Below are positions 1-7,588 of a stretch of DNA of 64,000 bases, one piece after another. Origin of the DNA: Aureisphaera galaxeae. GTDB lineage: Bacteria > Bacteroidota > Bacteroidia > Flavobacteriales > Flavobacteriaceae. A program made the translations under genes and the position numbers. The stretch's first letter is position 1. Each line of letters begins with the position of its first letter. The notes below the pieces were generated by a model that did no database searches, had not been told where the DNA came from, and was given only the letters and a program-made list of their open reading frames with translations. Location: positions 429,065 to 493,064 of the forward strand of contig NZ_JAQQTF010000006.1 in assembly GCF_028561275.1 (NCBI RefSeq), read 5' to 3'.

Positions 1-120
1 TGTTACACCTATCTCCGATAGGCGTGATCCGAAATGGGAAACCTGCTCATAAAGCCTTCAGGCTTCGCCTGATTCTATTTTATTGGCTTTACTCCGAAAA
101 CAAGTTTTCACGTTGCGCCA

Positions 121-153
121 ATAAAAAAGCCTCCAACATACGTTGAAGGCTTT
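121..153 (-). terminator. Rho-independent terminator after tRNA-His
   Basis: Read on the minus strand, an AGCCT-CAAC / GTTG-AGGCT type hairpin with a short loop is followed by a run of six T. It sits 3 nt beyond the encoded CCA of the tRNA, so it most likely ends that transcript. Confidence 0.75.
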
Positions 154-155
154 TA

Positions 156-233
156 TGGGGTGGAAGACCGGGTTCGAACCGGCGACCTCCTGAACCACAA
201 TCAGGCGCTCTAACCAACTGAGCTACAACCACC
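156..233 (-). tRNA. tRNA-His (GTG anticodon)
   Basis: Cloverleaf readable on the minus strand: D arm GCTCAGTTGGTTAGAGC, anticodon arm CTGAT-TGTGGT-TCAG with anticodon GTG, T arm with loop TTCGAAC, C73 and encoded CCA. An extra G at -1 opposite C73 is the histidine identity signature. The acceptor stem carries two adjacent T-T oppositions (positions 5:68 and 6:67) between otherwise good pairs. A terminator follows. It is the only RNA gene confidently seen in the window. Confidence 0.93.
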
Positions 234-309
234 ATGTGTCTTTCATTTCGAAAGCGGATGCAAATATAGTGCATTTAGGCACTTTGCACAATAGTCTTTT
301 TAAAGATTT

Positions 310-1026
310 TTATATCAGATCGAAGATAGAGTCCACTGCGGGATACCGTTCTACCGTAAACCCTTCGGCAGCTTCTGTCTGAATGATACGTCCTAAATTC
401 CGATTTCGGTACCGTAAACTTTCATGTAAGTTCTTGGAAGACGTATGGGTTTCAGGTTCTTTAGAATCCGGATCGTAGAACTGACTCTTATAGGCCTTAA
501 TCGCCTCCATTTTTTTATCCATAAACCCCGTAACATCGACTACAACGTCTGGCTCTATCTCTTTCCATTGAATATAATGATAGACCGCCTTGGGACGCCA
601 TGCCTCCTGCGCCTGTCCTTCGAAAGTAGTTTCAATACGCCGCAATCCACTTAAAAAACAAGCGTCGCTTGCCAATTTACTTCCTTTACCGTGATCGATA
701 TGCCGATCATCTACGGCGTTACAAAAGACAATTTCTGGACGGTACTTTCGTAGGATTTCAATGATCGCCATTTGCTCTTTCTTCGCATTCTGGAAAAAGC
801 CATCGCCCAAATCCAAATTCTCACGAACAATCACTCCCAATACCTTGGCGGCAGCGGCAGCTTCTTGATCACGGATTTCGGCTGTGCCCCGGGTCCCAAG
901 TTCTCCTCGGGTTAAATCCAATATTCCCACTTTCCTGCCATTAGCAATTTCTTTGGCAAGGGTTGCCCCACAGCTCATTTCCACATCATCCGGATGTGCA
1001 CCAATGGCCAGTATATCTAACTTCAT
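310..1026 (-). CDS. bshB1: Bacillithiol biosynthesis deacetylase BshB1
   Basis: LmbE/PIG-L family zinc deacetylase, 238 residues, the usual size. BshB1 removes the acetyl group from GlcNAc-malate to give GlcN-malate, the second step of bacillithiol synthesis in the cytosol. Visible motifs are AHPDD at residues 10-14 (zinc and catalytic Asp) and HIDHG near residue 110, plus the family's RGELGTRG stretch. It overlaps the upstream Cys/Met PLP enzyme by 4 nt (ATGA), so the two are translationally coupled; the neighbour could supply cysteine, the last building block of bacillithiol. Start ATG is fixed by that overlap. Confidence 0.9.
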   Translation of the reverse strand: MKLDILAIGAHPDDVEMSCGATLAKEIANGRKVGILDLTRGELGTRGTAEIRDQEAAAAAKVLGVIVRENLDLGDGFFQNAKKEQMAIIEILRKYRPEIVFCNAVDDRHIDHGKGSKLASDACFLSGLRRIETTFEGQAQEAWRPKAVYHYIQWKEIEPDVVVDVTGFMDKKMEAIKAYKSQFYDPDSKEPETHTSSKNLHESLRYRNRNLGRIIQTEAAEGFTVERYPAVDSIFDLI

Positions 1027-2195
1027 ATAGTTGCTAGTTGTTTTTTGGCAACAGCTTCAAAAGCTTGTTCCAAATCTGAAATCAAATCTTTTTTGTCCTC
1101 AATCCCTAAAGAGAAACGCAGCAATCCATCGGCAATGCCTTGTCGTTTCCGTTCTTCTGGGGACAACAAAGCATGTGAGGTTTTTACTGGAGACAAAATC
1201 GTAGACTCCACCCCGGCTAAGCTCATGGATTGTTTTATGAGCTGCAAGGACTCCATAAAGGCATCGGGATCCAAGGAATCGATCAATTCGAAAGAAAGCA
1301 TGCCTGTGTAGCCACGCATCTGCCGCTTGGCAATTTCATGATCTGGGTGGTGTTTCAATCCAGGGTAATATACTTTATCTACCAAAGGATGTTTGTCCAA
1401 CCATTTGGCCAATTTCTTAGCATTTCTATTTTGCGCCTTCACTCGCAATACCATTGTCTTCATACTGCGCTCCAACAACCAAACGGTATAGTCACTCAAG
1501 CTTCCTCCATAATTTTTGGCCAGATTCCAAATCCTATCGATATGTTCTTGCGAGGCCGCTACTGCTCCGGCACAGATATCACTGTGTCCGCCCATATACT
1601 TGGTCGCACTGTGAATCATAATATCGATCCCGAAATCAACTGGGTTTTGGTTAATGGGAGAGGCAAATGTATTATCGATCATACTAACAATCCCCTTTTC
1701 CTTCGCTATACGAGAAATCATTTCCAAATCGGTAATGAGCATTAAAGGATTGGAAGGGGTTTCCACATAAATCACCTTGGTATTGGTTTTCATCTTCGCG
1801 ACGAAATCCTGTTCAGAAAAACCATCGGTAAAATCGAATTCGATCCCTAGTTTCGGGAATTCTTCGACAATGAAATTGAAAGCGCCACCATAAATGGTCT
1901 TTTGCACCACCACATGATCGCCTGTTTTCAGAAAAGTCAGTAAGGAATGACTCACTGCCGCCATCCCACTTCCAAAAATGAGTCCCGCTTCGCATTTCTC
2001 CAGTGCCGCTACTTTTTTGGCCAATGCTTCTTGGTTGGGCGTATTGAAATAACGCGGATAGCGCTTTACATCCACATTTTCATAAGCATACGAGCTTGCA
2101 GTGTATATGGGCGACACAGCTCCTTTAAACTGTTCATCCTTTACACCTCCCGTATGGGTACAAAGGGTGTTCATCCCAAAATTATTCGATTTCAT
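1023..2195 (-). CDS. Cys/Met metabolism PLP-dependent enzyme (cystathionine gamma-synthase/lyase type)
   Basis: Fold-type I transsulfuration-family enzyme of 390 residues. PLP Lys is K199 in SATKYMGGHSD; D174 in MIDNTFASP pairs with the cofactor ring nitrogen; FGSGMAA near 75-80 holds the phosphate; the C-terminal SLAGVEST motif is the usual substrate-carboxylate region. Family members are cystathionine gamma-synthase, cystathionine gamma-lyase and methionine gamma-lyase, which cannot be separated by eye. Coupled by a 4-nt overlap to bshB1, favouring a role in cysteine supply. Divergently transcribed from hutI with about 60 bp between them. Confidence 0.88.
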   Translation of the reverse strand: MKSNNFGMNTLCTHTGGVKDEQFKGAVSPIYTASSYAYENVDVKRYPRYFNTPNQEALAKKVAALEKCEAGLIFGSGMAAVSHSLLTFLKTGDHVVVQKTIYGGAFNFIVEEFPKLGIEFDFTDGFSEQDFVAKMKTNTKVIYVETPSNPLMLITDLEMISRIAKEKGIVSMIDNTFASPINQNPVDFGIDIMIHSATKYMGGHSDICAGAVAASQEHIDRIWNLAKNYGGSLSDYTVWLLERSMKTMVLRVKAQNRNAKKLAKWLDKHPLVDKVYYPGLKHHPDHEIAKRQMRGYTGMLSFELIDSLDPDAFMESLQLIKQSMSLAGVESTILSPVKTSHALLSPEERKRQGIADGLLRFSLGIEDKKDLISDLEQAFEAVAKKQLATI

Positions 2196-2256
2196 TTTCC
2201 TTAAATTTTGAAGGTCTAAGGTATTAATTCCTTTTCAGGTTTGCTATATTTAACCA

Positions 2257-3492
2257 ATGAAACTTTTGTTAACGAACATTAAGGAGTTACTGCAAATTCG
2301 GGACAGTAATATCCTAAAAGTAAGTGGCGCCGACATGGCTCATTTACCTGCCCTAAAGAACGCTTGGTTATTAATGGAAGATGCCATCATCTCCGATTTT
2401 GGCCCTATGGATTCCGTCCCTACCATTACTGATGCTACCACCATAGATTGCACCGGAAAAATGGTGTTGCCCACTTGGTGCGACAGCCATACGCATTTGG
2501 TCTATGCCGGAAATCGGGAACAGGAATTTGTGGACCGGATCAAGGGATTGACCTATCAAGAAATTGCCGAAAAAGGCGGGGGTATACTCAATAGTGCCAA
2601 AAAACTTCAGGAAACTTCGGAAGAAGATCTGTATGCCCAATCGGCTAAACGATTGGAAGAAGTCATGGCTTTGGGAACGGGTGCTATTGAAATTAAAAGT
2701 GGGTATGGCCTTACTACTGAAGCCGAATTGAAAATGCTTCGTGTGGCGAAGCAACTGGCGGAAAACTATCCTGTTGCCATAAAGACTACGTTTCTGGGTG
2801 CCCATGCAGTACCTTCGGCCTATAAAAATGACAAGGACGCTTATTTGGATCTAGTATGCGAAGAAATGATTCCTAAAGTGGCAGAAGAAGGACTTGCCGA
2901 ATATGTGGACATCTTTTGTGAGGAAGGTTATTTTTCGGTGGCAGATACCGATAGAGTGCTAACCGCTGGGACCAAATATGGGCTTATTCCTAAAATTCAT
3001 GTCAATCAGTTTCAAGCCATTGGCGGTGTAGCCGAAGGGGTGAAACACCAAGCATTGAGTGTGGATCATTTAGAGGTAATTACCGAAGCAGATATCGAAG
3101 CGCTTACAGGAAGCGAAACCATGCCCGTGGCCCTTCCCTCCTGTTCTTATTTCTTAGGGATTCCTTACACTCCTGGACGGGAAATCTTAAATGCCGGATT
3201 GCCTTTAGCCTTGGCAACCGATTATAATCCAGGGTCGACCCCCAGCGGAAATATGAATTTTGTAGTGGCCACAGCTTGTATTAAGATGAAGTTGACACCC
3301 GAAGAAGCCATCAATGCTGCTACGATGAATGGTGCCTATGCCATGGGACTGAGCCACTCTCACGGAAGTATTACCAGGGGAAAATCGGCCAGTGTAATCA
3401 TTACCAAAGAAATACCTTCCTATGGATATTTGCCCTATGCCTTTGGAAGCAATTTAATTGATAGCGTCATTATAAACGGAACCTACTTATGA
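2257..3492 (+). CDS. hutI: Imidazolonepropionase
   Basis: Amidohydrolase-family enzyme of 411 residues, the expected size, that opens the ring of 4-imidazolone-5-propanoate to N-formimidoyl-L-glutamate in histidine degradation. Metal ligands H78 and H80 lie in DSHTH; later ligands are in KIHVNQF, VDHLEV and TDYNPGS. The substrate-binding GAIEIKSGYGL block is intact. Its stop overlaps the next start by 4 nt (ATGA), coupling it to the formimidoylglutamase-like gene. hutH and hutU are not in the window, so the pathway would be completed elsewhere. Confidence 0.93.
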   Translation: MKLLLTNIKELLQIRDSNILKVSGADMAHLPALKNAWLLMEDAIISDFGPMDSVPTITDATTIDCTGKMVLPTWCDSHTHLVYAGNREQEFVDRIKGLTYQEIAEKGGGILNSAKKLQETSEEDLYAQSAKRLEEVMALGTGAIEIKSGYGLTTEAELKMLRVAKQLAENYPVAIKTTFLGAHAVPSAYKNDKDAYLDLVCEEMIPKVAEEGLAEYVDIFCEEGYFSVADTDRVLTAGTKYGLIPKIHVNQFQAIGGVAEGVKHQALSVDHLEVITEADIEALTGSETMPVALPSCSYFLGIPYTPGREILNAGLPLALATDYNPGSTPSGNMNFVVATACIKMKLTPEEAINAATMNGAYAMGLSHSHGSITRGKSASVIITKEIPSYGYLPYAFGSNLIDSVIINGTYL

Positions 3493-4490
3493 GCCTCATT
3501 TTTTACAACCGAGAAAAACTGAAACAGCACACCAAATGGCGGTGGGGAGAAGAAAAACTGGGAGAAATGTGTGGTGTGGTAGATGACTGGGAACAGCTGG
3601 CAGAAAGCGAAGCAAACTATGTTCTATTTGGCATCCCTGAGGATGTCGGGGTACGCGCCAATTACGGTCATGTGGGCACAAGCAAAGCTTGGAATGCCTG
3701 CTTAGATGCTATTTGCAACATACAGAGCAATGTCTTCACCAATGCGAATAACGTGGTTGTTTTGGGGGAAATTGATTGTTCTGAAGAAATGATGGATGCC
3801 AAACAACTGGAAAGTGACGACCCCTTCTTTCCAACCAAAATTGGGAGTTTGGTAAAGAGCATTGACGATAAGGTTTCGGAAATCATCCAAAAGATAATAG
3901 CCTTAAATAAAATACCGATCGCCATAGGAGGCGGACAGAACAATGCTTATGGAATGATAAAAGGGGTTTCCCTATCCTATGACAAACCCATTAACTGTAT
4001 TAACCTGGATGCCTACTCCGATTTTACCGCTTTGGAACACAGGCATAGTGGAAACGGCTTTAGCTATGCCCACGAAGAAGGATATCTGGACAAATACTTC
4101 ATCTTGGGATTGCTGCGCAACTACAATTCGGTCACCCTACTAAATCGCATTGAAGAAACCGAAGGGAAAGTGGCTTTCGAACGTTTTGAAGATATTTCGG
4201 TATACCAAAAGACCTCTTTTAAGGAGGCATTACAAAAAGCCAAAAAACATGTAGCGGGAACGTATTTCGGCTTGGAATTGGATTTGGATACGGTAGCGAC
4301 TATGGGAAGCAGTGCGATGACGCCTAGTGGATTTACACTGGAAGAGGCCCGACAATATATAACAACACTTTCCAAGCATAAGAATTGTATTTATATTCAT
4401 CTGTGTGAAGGCAATCCGCTCATGGAAAATTTTGAAAGTCAAGTAGGCAAATCCCTCGCCTTTCTCATCAGTGATATCTTAGGAAATTAA
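3489..4490 (+). CDS. Formimidoylglutamase-like arginase-family protein with altered metal site
   Basis: Ureohydrolase/arginase-fold protein, 333 residues, coupled to hutI, where hutG (formimidoylglutamate to glutamate plus formamide) is expected. The three metal motifs are recognisable but two histidines are changed: GGGQNN at 148-152 (GGGH in active enzymes) and DAYSD at 174-178 (DAHSD normally). The third motif, LDLD at 264-267, is kept. Arginase-family enzymes bind two Mn ions through those His residues, so catalysis is doubtful or uses another metal arrangement. Position and the HRHSGNGFSYA block strongly tie it to the flavobacterial formimidoylglutamase branch. Confidence 0.8.
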   Translation: MSLIFYNREKLKQHTKWRWGEEKLGEMCGVVDDWEQLAESEANYVLFGIPEDVGVRANYGHVGTSKAWNACLDAICNIQSNVFTNANNVVVLGEIDCSEEMMDAKQLESDDPFFPTKIGSLVKSIDDKVSEIIQKIIALNKIPIAIGGGQNNAYGMIKGVSLSYDKPINCINLDAYSDFTALEHRHSGNGFSYAHEEGYLDKYFILGLLRNYNSVTLLNRIEETEGKVAFERFEDISVYQKTSFKEALQKAKKHVAGTYFGLELDLDTVATMGSSAMTPSGFTLEEARQYITTLSKHKNCIYIHLCEGNPLMENFESQVGKSLAFLISDILGN

Positions 4491-4529
4491 AGAAAGATTT
4501 GGTAGAAATGTTGAGATTTTATACTTTTA

Positions 4530-4555
4530 CATAAGTACTTATATAAATACTTATG
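4530..4555. promoter_or_regulatory. Near-perfect 26-bp palindrome, probable MarR operator
   Basis: Outer arms CATAAGTA and TACTTATG frame an AT-rich centre, and the whole 26 bp reads almost the same on both strands. It ends on the ATG of the MarR-GNAT gene. MarR-family proteins bind such symmetric sites at their own promoters, so autoregulation is inferred. Confidence 0.55.
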
Positions 4556-5491
4556 GATACGATTAAATCTTTGGGCGAACTGAGCATGGGTTCCCGTTTA
4601 AAACGGTTGAGCGATCAATGCATGAAGAACATTCAAATGGCCTACGATCAACATAATATTGACTTTGATCCTTACTTATTTCCAGCATTTCACAATGTTG
4701 CGAAATTAGGGTCCACCACCAATGCAGAATTATTTGAATCCCTAAAAACATCACAACCCGCGGTAACCCAGACCATCAACAAACTCCTTAAAAAGGGACT
4801 CGTGGAGAGTGCTACGGATGAAACGGACAAACGGAAGAAGACCATCGTACTTTCAGAAAAAGGGAGAAAATTCCACCAAAAAGTGCGCCCCGTCTGGCGA
4901 GGTATGGAACGCGCAGTGAAGAAATTTACCCAACACCCAGCCGATTCATTAATAGAGCATCTCAACAATTTTGAAGCCGTACTCCAATCCGGAAAGTTCC
5001 TGGCCACCGTTAACGAATTTATCGCTATTGAAATGCAAATATCCATCACAAACTACCAAGAAGCATTCCGACAAGATTTTTACGACCTAAACATCGAATG
5101 GTTAGAAACCCATTTTTACGTTGAGGATTTTGACCGTGAAGTGCTGAGCAAACCAGAAAAATATATTCTGGATCCGGGAGGACACATCTTCTTTGCTGTT
5201 GAAAACAACAAAGCGTTAGGCACAGTGGCACTTATGAAAGCGGGAGAAGACCGTTACGAACTCACCAAAATGGCAGTTCATCCCGATGCCCGTGGCCGAA
5301 AGATTGGTCAGCAATTGATGCAACATTGTTTGGATTTTGCGGTAGAGAACAACTATGATATCTTCCTCTACTCCAATACCGTTCTGGAAAATGCGATTCA
5401 TATTTACCGTAAATATGGTTTTGTTGAAGTTCCCGTTGAACCTGACAGCCCCTATGTGCGAAGCAATATAAAAATGGAATGGCGTAGATAG
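4553..5491 (+). CDS. MarR-type regulator fused to GNAT acetyltransferase
   Basis: 312 residues in two domains. Residues about 1-150 form a winged helix-turn-helix of the MarR type, with recognition region TSQPAVTQTINKLLKKGLVES. Residues about 160-310 form a GNAT acetyltransferase: LTKMAVHPDARGRKIGQQL is the acetyl-CoA loop (RGRKIG matches R/QxxGxG/A), followed by the YRKYGFVEV strand. This architecture is a known class of bifunctional regulators whose acetyl target is generally unknown. The start ATG sits inside a 26-bp palindrome, suggesting self-repression. It runs alone, after the hut pair. Confidence 0.88.
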   Translation: MDTIKSLGELSMGSRLKRLSDQCMKNIQMAYDQHNIDFDPYLFPAFHNVAKLGSTTNAELFESLKTSQPAVTQTINKLLKKGLVESATDETDKRKKTIVLSEKGRKFHQKVRPVWRGMERAVKKFTQHPADSLIEHLNNFEAVLQSGKFLATVNEFIAIEMQISITNYQEAFRQDFYDLNIEWLETHFYVEDFDREVLSKPEKYILDPGGHIFFAVENNKALGTVALMKAGEDRYELTKMAVHPDARGRKIGQQLMQHCLDFAVENNYDIFLYSNTVLENAIHIYRKYGFVEVPVEPDSPYVRSNIKMEWRR

Positions 5492-5541
5492 ATTTTTGGA
5501 TGGGTCAAGGAATTTGTAATTTTGAAACAAAACCAAACTCC

Positions 5542-6339
5542 ATGAAGAAATGTACCCTCCTCCTATTCGTTCTATTGTCCTTTGCAAGTTGCAAAAACGA
5601 CCCTAAGGAAACCGAAAACAAAGAGGTCGTTACCGAAGAGACCGAGACGGTTGAACAAGACACCAAGCCTACCAAAAGCAGTTTTAGGGTAAGCCCTATT
5701 CGGCACGCTACTATGGTCATTACTTGGGACGAAACCACTATTTATGTGGATCCAGTGGGAGGTGTAAACGCTTTCAAAAATTTCGAGGCACCCGATCTTA
5801 TTTTGATAACCGATGTTGATCCAGAGCACTTAAGTGTAGAAACCCTTCAAGGATTGGATACCTCTAAAGCAAAGATCATTGTACCCCAAGTCGTGGCCGA
5901 TAAAATGCCTTCAGAATTCGATACACAGATCGATGTGCTAAACAATGGAGAAATGAAAGAACGCTTTGGCTTTGCCGTGGAAGCCATCCCTATGTACAAC
6001 CTTCGCGCAGAGTCCTTAAAATTTCATGAAAAAGGACGGGGAAATGGCTATGTTTTGGAGAAAAACGGAAAACGGGTATACATTTCCGGTGATACAGAAG
6101 ACATTCCCGAAATGTTGGCGCTACAGAATATAGATATTGCCTTTGTTTGCATGAGTTTGCCGTATACCATGACCGAAGTACAGGCGGCCAATGCCGTGGC
6201 TACTTTTAGCCCTCGTATTGTATATCCCTATAGTTACCGAGGTGCAACTGGCATTAGCAATATTGAAGTCTTCAAAGCTCGATTGAAAAGCATCGGGGAA
6301 GGCCGTACACAAGTGGTTGCCCTAAACTGGTATCAATAA
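5542..6339 (+). CDS. Lipoprotein with degenerate metallo-beta-lactamase fold
   Basis: 265 residues from the ATG chosen here, which gives a proper lipoprotein signal (lipobox ASC, Cys17); an upstream in-frame ATG would spoil it. The body resembles UlaG/UPF0173-like metal hydrolases: RHATMVI, YVDP, and GDTED near residue 185. The zinc motif HxHxDH is replaced by DVDPEH (91-96), and the usual late PYHYRG histidine is Ser in PYSYRG. At least three metal ligands are therefore changed, so hydrolase activity is unlikely unless metal binding is reorganised. Envelope-anchored, substrate unknown. Confidence 0.75.
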   Translation: MKKCTLLLFVLLSFASCKNDPKETENKEVVTEETETVEQDTKPTKSSFRVSPIRHATMVITWDETTIYVDPVGGVNAFKNFEAPDLILITDVDPEHLSVETLQGLDTSKAKIIVPQVVADKMPSEFDTQIDVLNNGEMKERFGFAVEAIPMYNLRAESLKFHEKGRGNGYVLEKNGKRVYISGDTEDIPEMLALQNIDIAFVCMSLPYTMTEVQAANAVATFSPRIVYPYSYRGATGISNIEVFKARLKSIGEGRTQVVALNWYQ

Positions 6340-6524
6340 CACAAAGAATGTTCTGCGCATCAGGATCGTCTCTTGCTAAATAGCTCGTAAACAGTTCATT
6401 TAGCTATTTCCAACGTTTTAGTATATGAATCCGTAGCCAATGAATATATTAGAATCGGGGTTGGAATCAGTGCAGAATAAAGGGAGGAATAATTTATTTA
6501 ATTAGCCAACTAGGGCAATGGATT

Positions 6525-6545
6525 ATACTCGTTGTTAGCCACTAA
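6525..6545. repeat. Boundary motif, copy 1 of a cassette-like repeat
   Basis: The stretch ATTATACTCG-TTGTTAGCC lies directly beyond the stop of the minus-strand gene at 6542. A near copy is found at 7562-7582 and a weaker one at 8869-8888, each at the 3' side of a minus-strand gene. See the finding on cassette-like organisation. Confidence 0.4.
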
Positions 6546-6934
6546 GCCCGATAGTTTTTAATCTTATATCCGGCTATCGCGAAACATAATACAGGAACAC
6601 TCAGAATAGACCCTGGAATTGGCCCTCCAACCATAAATGCTAAAATGGTATCAATTAAAACGAGAGCCGTAAGTAAGTACAGGATTTTTCGGGCGTCATA
6701 TGTTAGAAATAAAGTAAATATGCCAAGTGCTGCGAGTCCAATGAGATGAATTGATGGGTGGGCAAATAGGACAGGGACAATTTCTTTAAGAAGTCCATCT
6801 GCATTTGAATTATCTATTAGATCACTGACGTAAAAGAAGCCGCTTCCATGAAATACCGCCATAACGGCCAGAAGTATGCTTCCAATTAAGATCAAAATTT
6901 TAGAAGTCTTCGCTTTTGTATTTTGGTCAACCAT
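6542..6934 (-). CDS. Small four-helix membrane protein, unknown function
   Basis: 130 residues, not recognised. After a short charged N-terminus (MVDQNTKAKTSK) there are four hydrophobic segments at about 13-33, 55-77, 83-100 and 105-123, the last loop containing GGPIPGSIL. Ends KIKNYRA, a basic tail consistent with a cytoplasmic C-terminus. It is the first of three AT-rich minus-strand genes lying between repeated boundary motifs and may have been acquired horizontally. No operon partner is evident because about 110 bp separate it from the next gene. Confidence 0.65.
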   Translation of the reverse strand: MVDQNTKAKTSKILILIGSILLAVMAVFHGSGFFYVSDLIDNSNADGLLKEIVPVLFAHPSIHLIGLAALGIFTLFLTYDARKILYLLTALVLIDTILAFMVGGPIPGSILSVPVLCFAIAGYKIKNYRA

Positions 6935-7045
6935 AGTTACGAATGATTAAATACGTCTAGTTCCCTATTCTATAGGACGCAATTAATTTTAAAATAGTTG
7001 CCTAAGGTATTTTCTTGGCTTGTAGCTTATGTTCCGTGTAGTTTT

Positions 7046-7465
7046 TTATTCAGTTTCATATTCCGATCTATACAATTCCAAAAACTTTGAAGTTAAAAGA
7101 CCTATTTCCTTTTTCTTTTTTAGTTTGAAATCAATATAGGTTATCAGAAAAGGTATAATGAATAATAAAATTGGTAAAAACCAATTTCCATTAGCCAAAG
7201 AAATAATCGAGAAAATGATTCCGATTCCAGTGGCAATTTTTACCACTATATTCAAGGGAAATTTAAAGTCAAAATACAATTCAAACTTGTTTTCGCTGTT
7301 CAGAACTCCAATGATTCTGTGATTATTTGCCGATAGCACAGAGGGAAACTTTTTCCGTTCGAATTCAATTCTATTCGGACTTATATTCCCATCATAAAAA
7401 CCATTCAGAATTAATTTATTCAGAATGTTGAATGATTTCTCATTATTTGAAATGGTTTCTTTCAT
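7046..7465 (-). CDS. Hypothetical protein with a central membrane hairpin
   Basis: 139 residues, not recognised. Residues 1-55 are soluble and end in a beta-rich stretch (RIIGVLNSENKFELYFDF); two adjacent hydrophobic segments at about 70-90 and 92-112 form a hairpin; the C-terminus is strongly basic (FKLKKKKEIG) then acidic. Composition is markedly AT-rich with many AAA/ATT codons compared with neighbouring metabolic genes. Lies between copies 1 and 2 of the repeated boundary motif, which fits an acquired cassette. Confidence 0.6.
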   Translation of the reverse strand: MKETISNNEKSFNILNKLILNGFYDGNISPNRIEFERKKFPSVLSANNHRIIGVLNSENKFELYFDFKFPLNIVVKIATGIGIIFSIISLANGNWFLPILLFIIPFLITYIDFKLKKKKEIGLLTSKFLELYRSEYETE

Positions 7466-7561
7466 TTCTCAAATGACACATAGGGTTTTGTACATGAGTA
7501 AACGCATGGGGTAGTACGTTACATTAAAAGTATGAACCAAACTGAACATCCTTGGTGATTA

Positions 7562-7582
7562 ATTATACACGTTTGTTAGCCT
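7562..7582. repeat. Boundary motif, copy 2 of a cassette-like repeat
   Basis: ATTATACACGTTTGTTAGCC, differing from copy 1 by one substitution and one added T, immediately downstream (minus sense) of the gene ending at 7589. Confidence 0.4.
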
Positions 7583-7588
7583 ACGTTT

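Noticed and set aside
1-120. A gene or RNA at the left edge
   Set aside because: No open frame with homologous pattern and no RNA fold beyond short AT-rich stems; left unassigned.
89-274. Short minus-strand reading frame across the left edge
   Set aside because: It is a translation of the tRNA-His gene (VVVAQLVRAP pattern), a well known artefact.
1230-1745. 171-codon plus-strand frame opposite the Cys/Met PLP enzyme
   Set aside because: Lies fully within an intact enzyme on the other strand and encodes no recognisable pattern.
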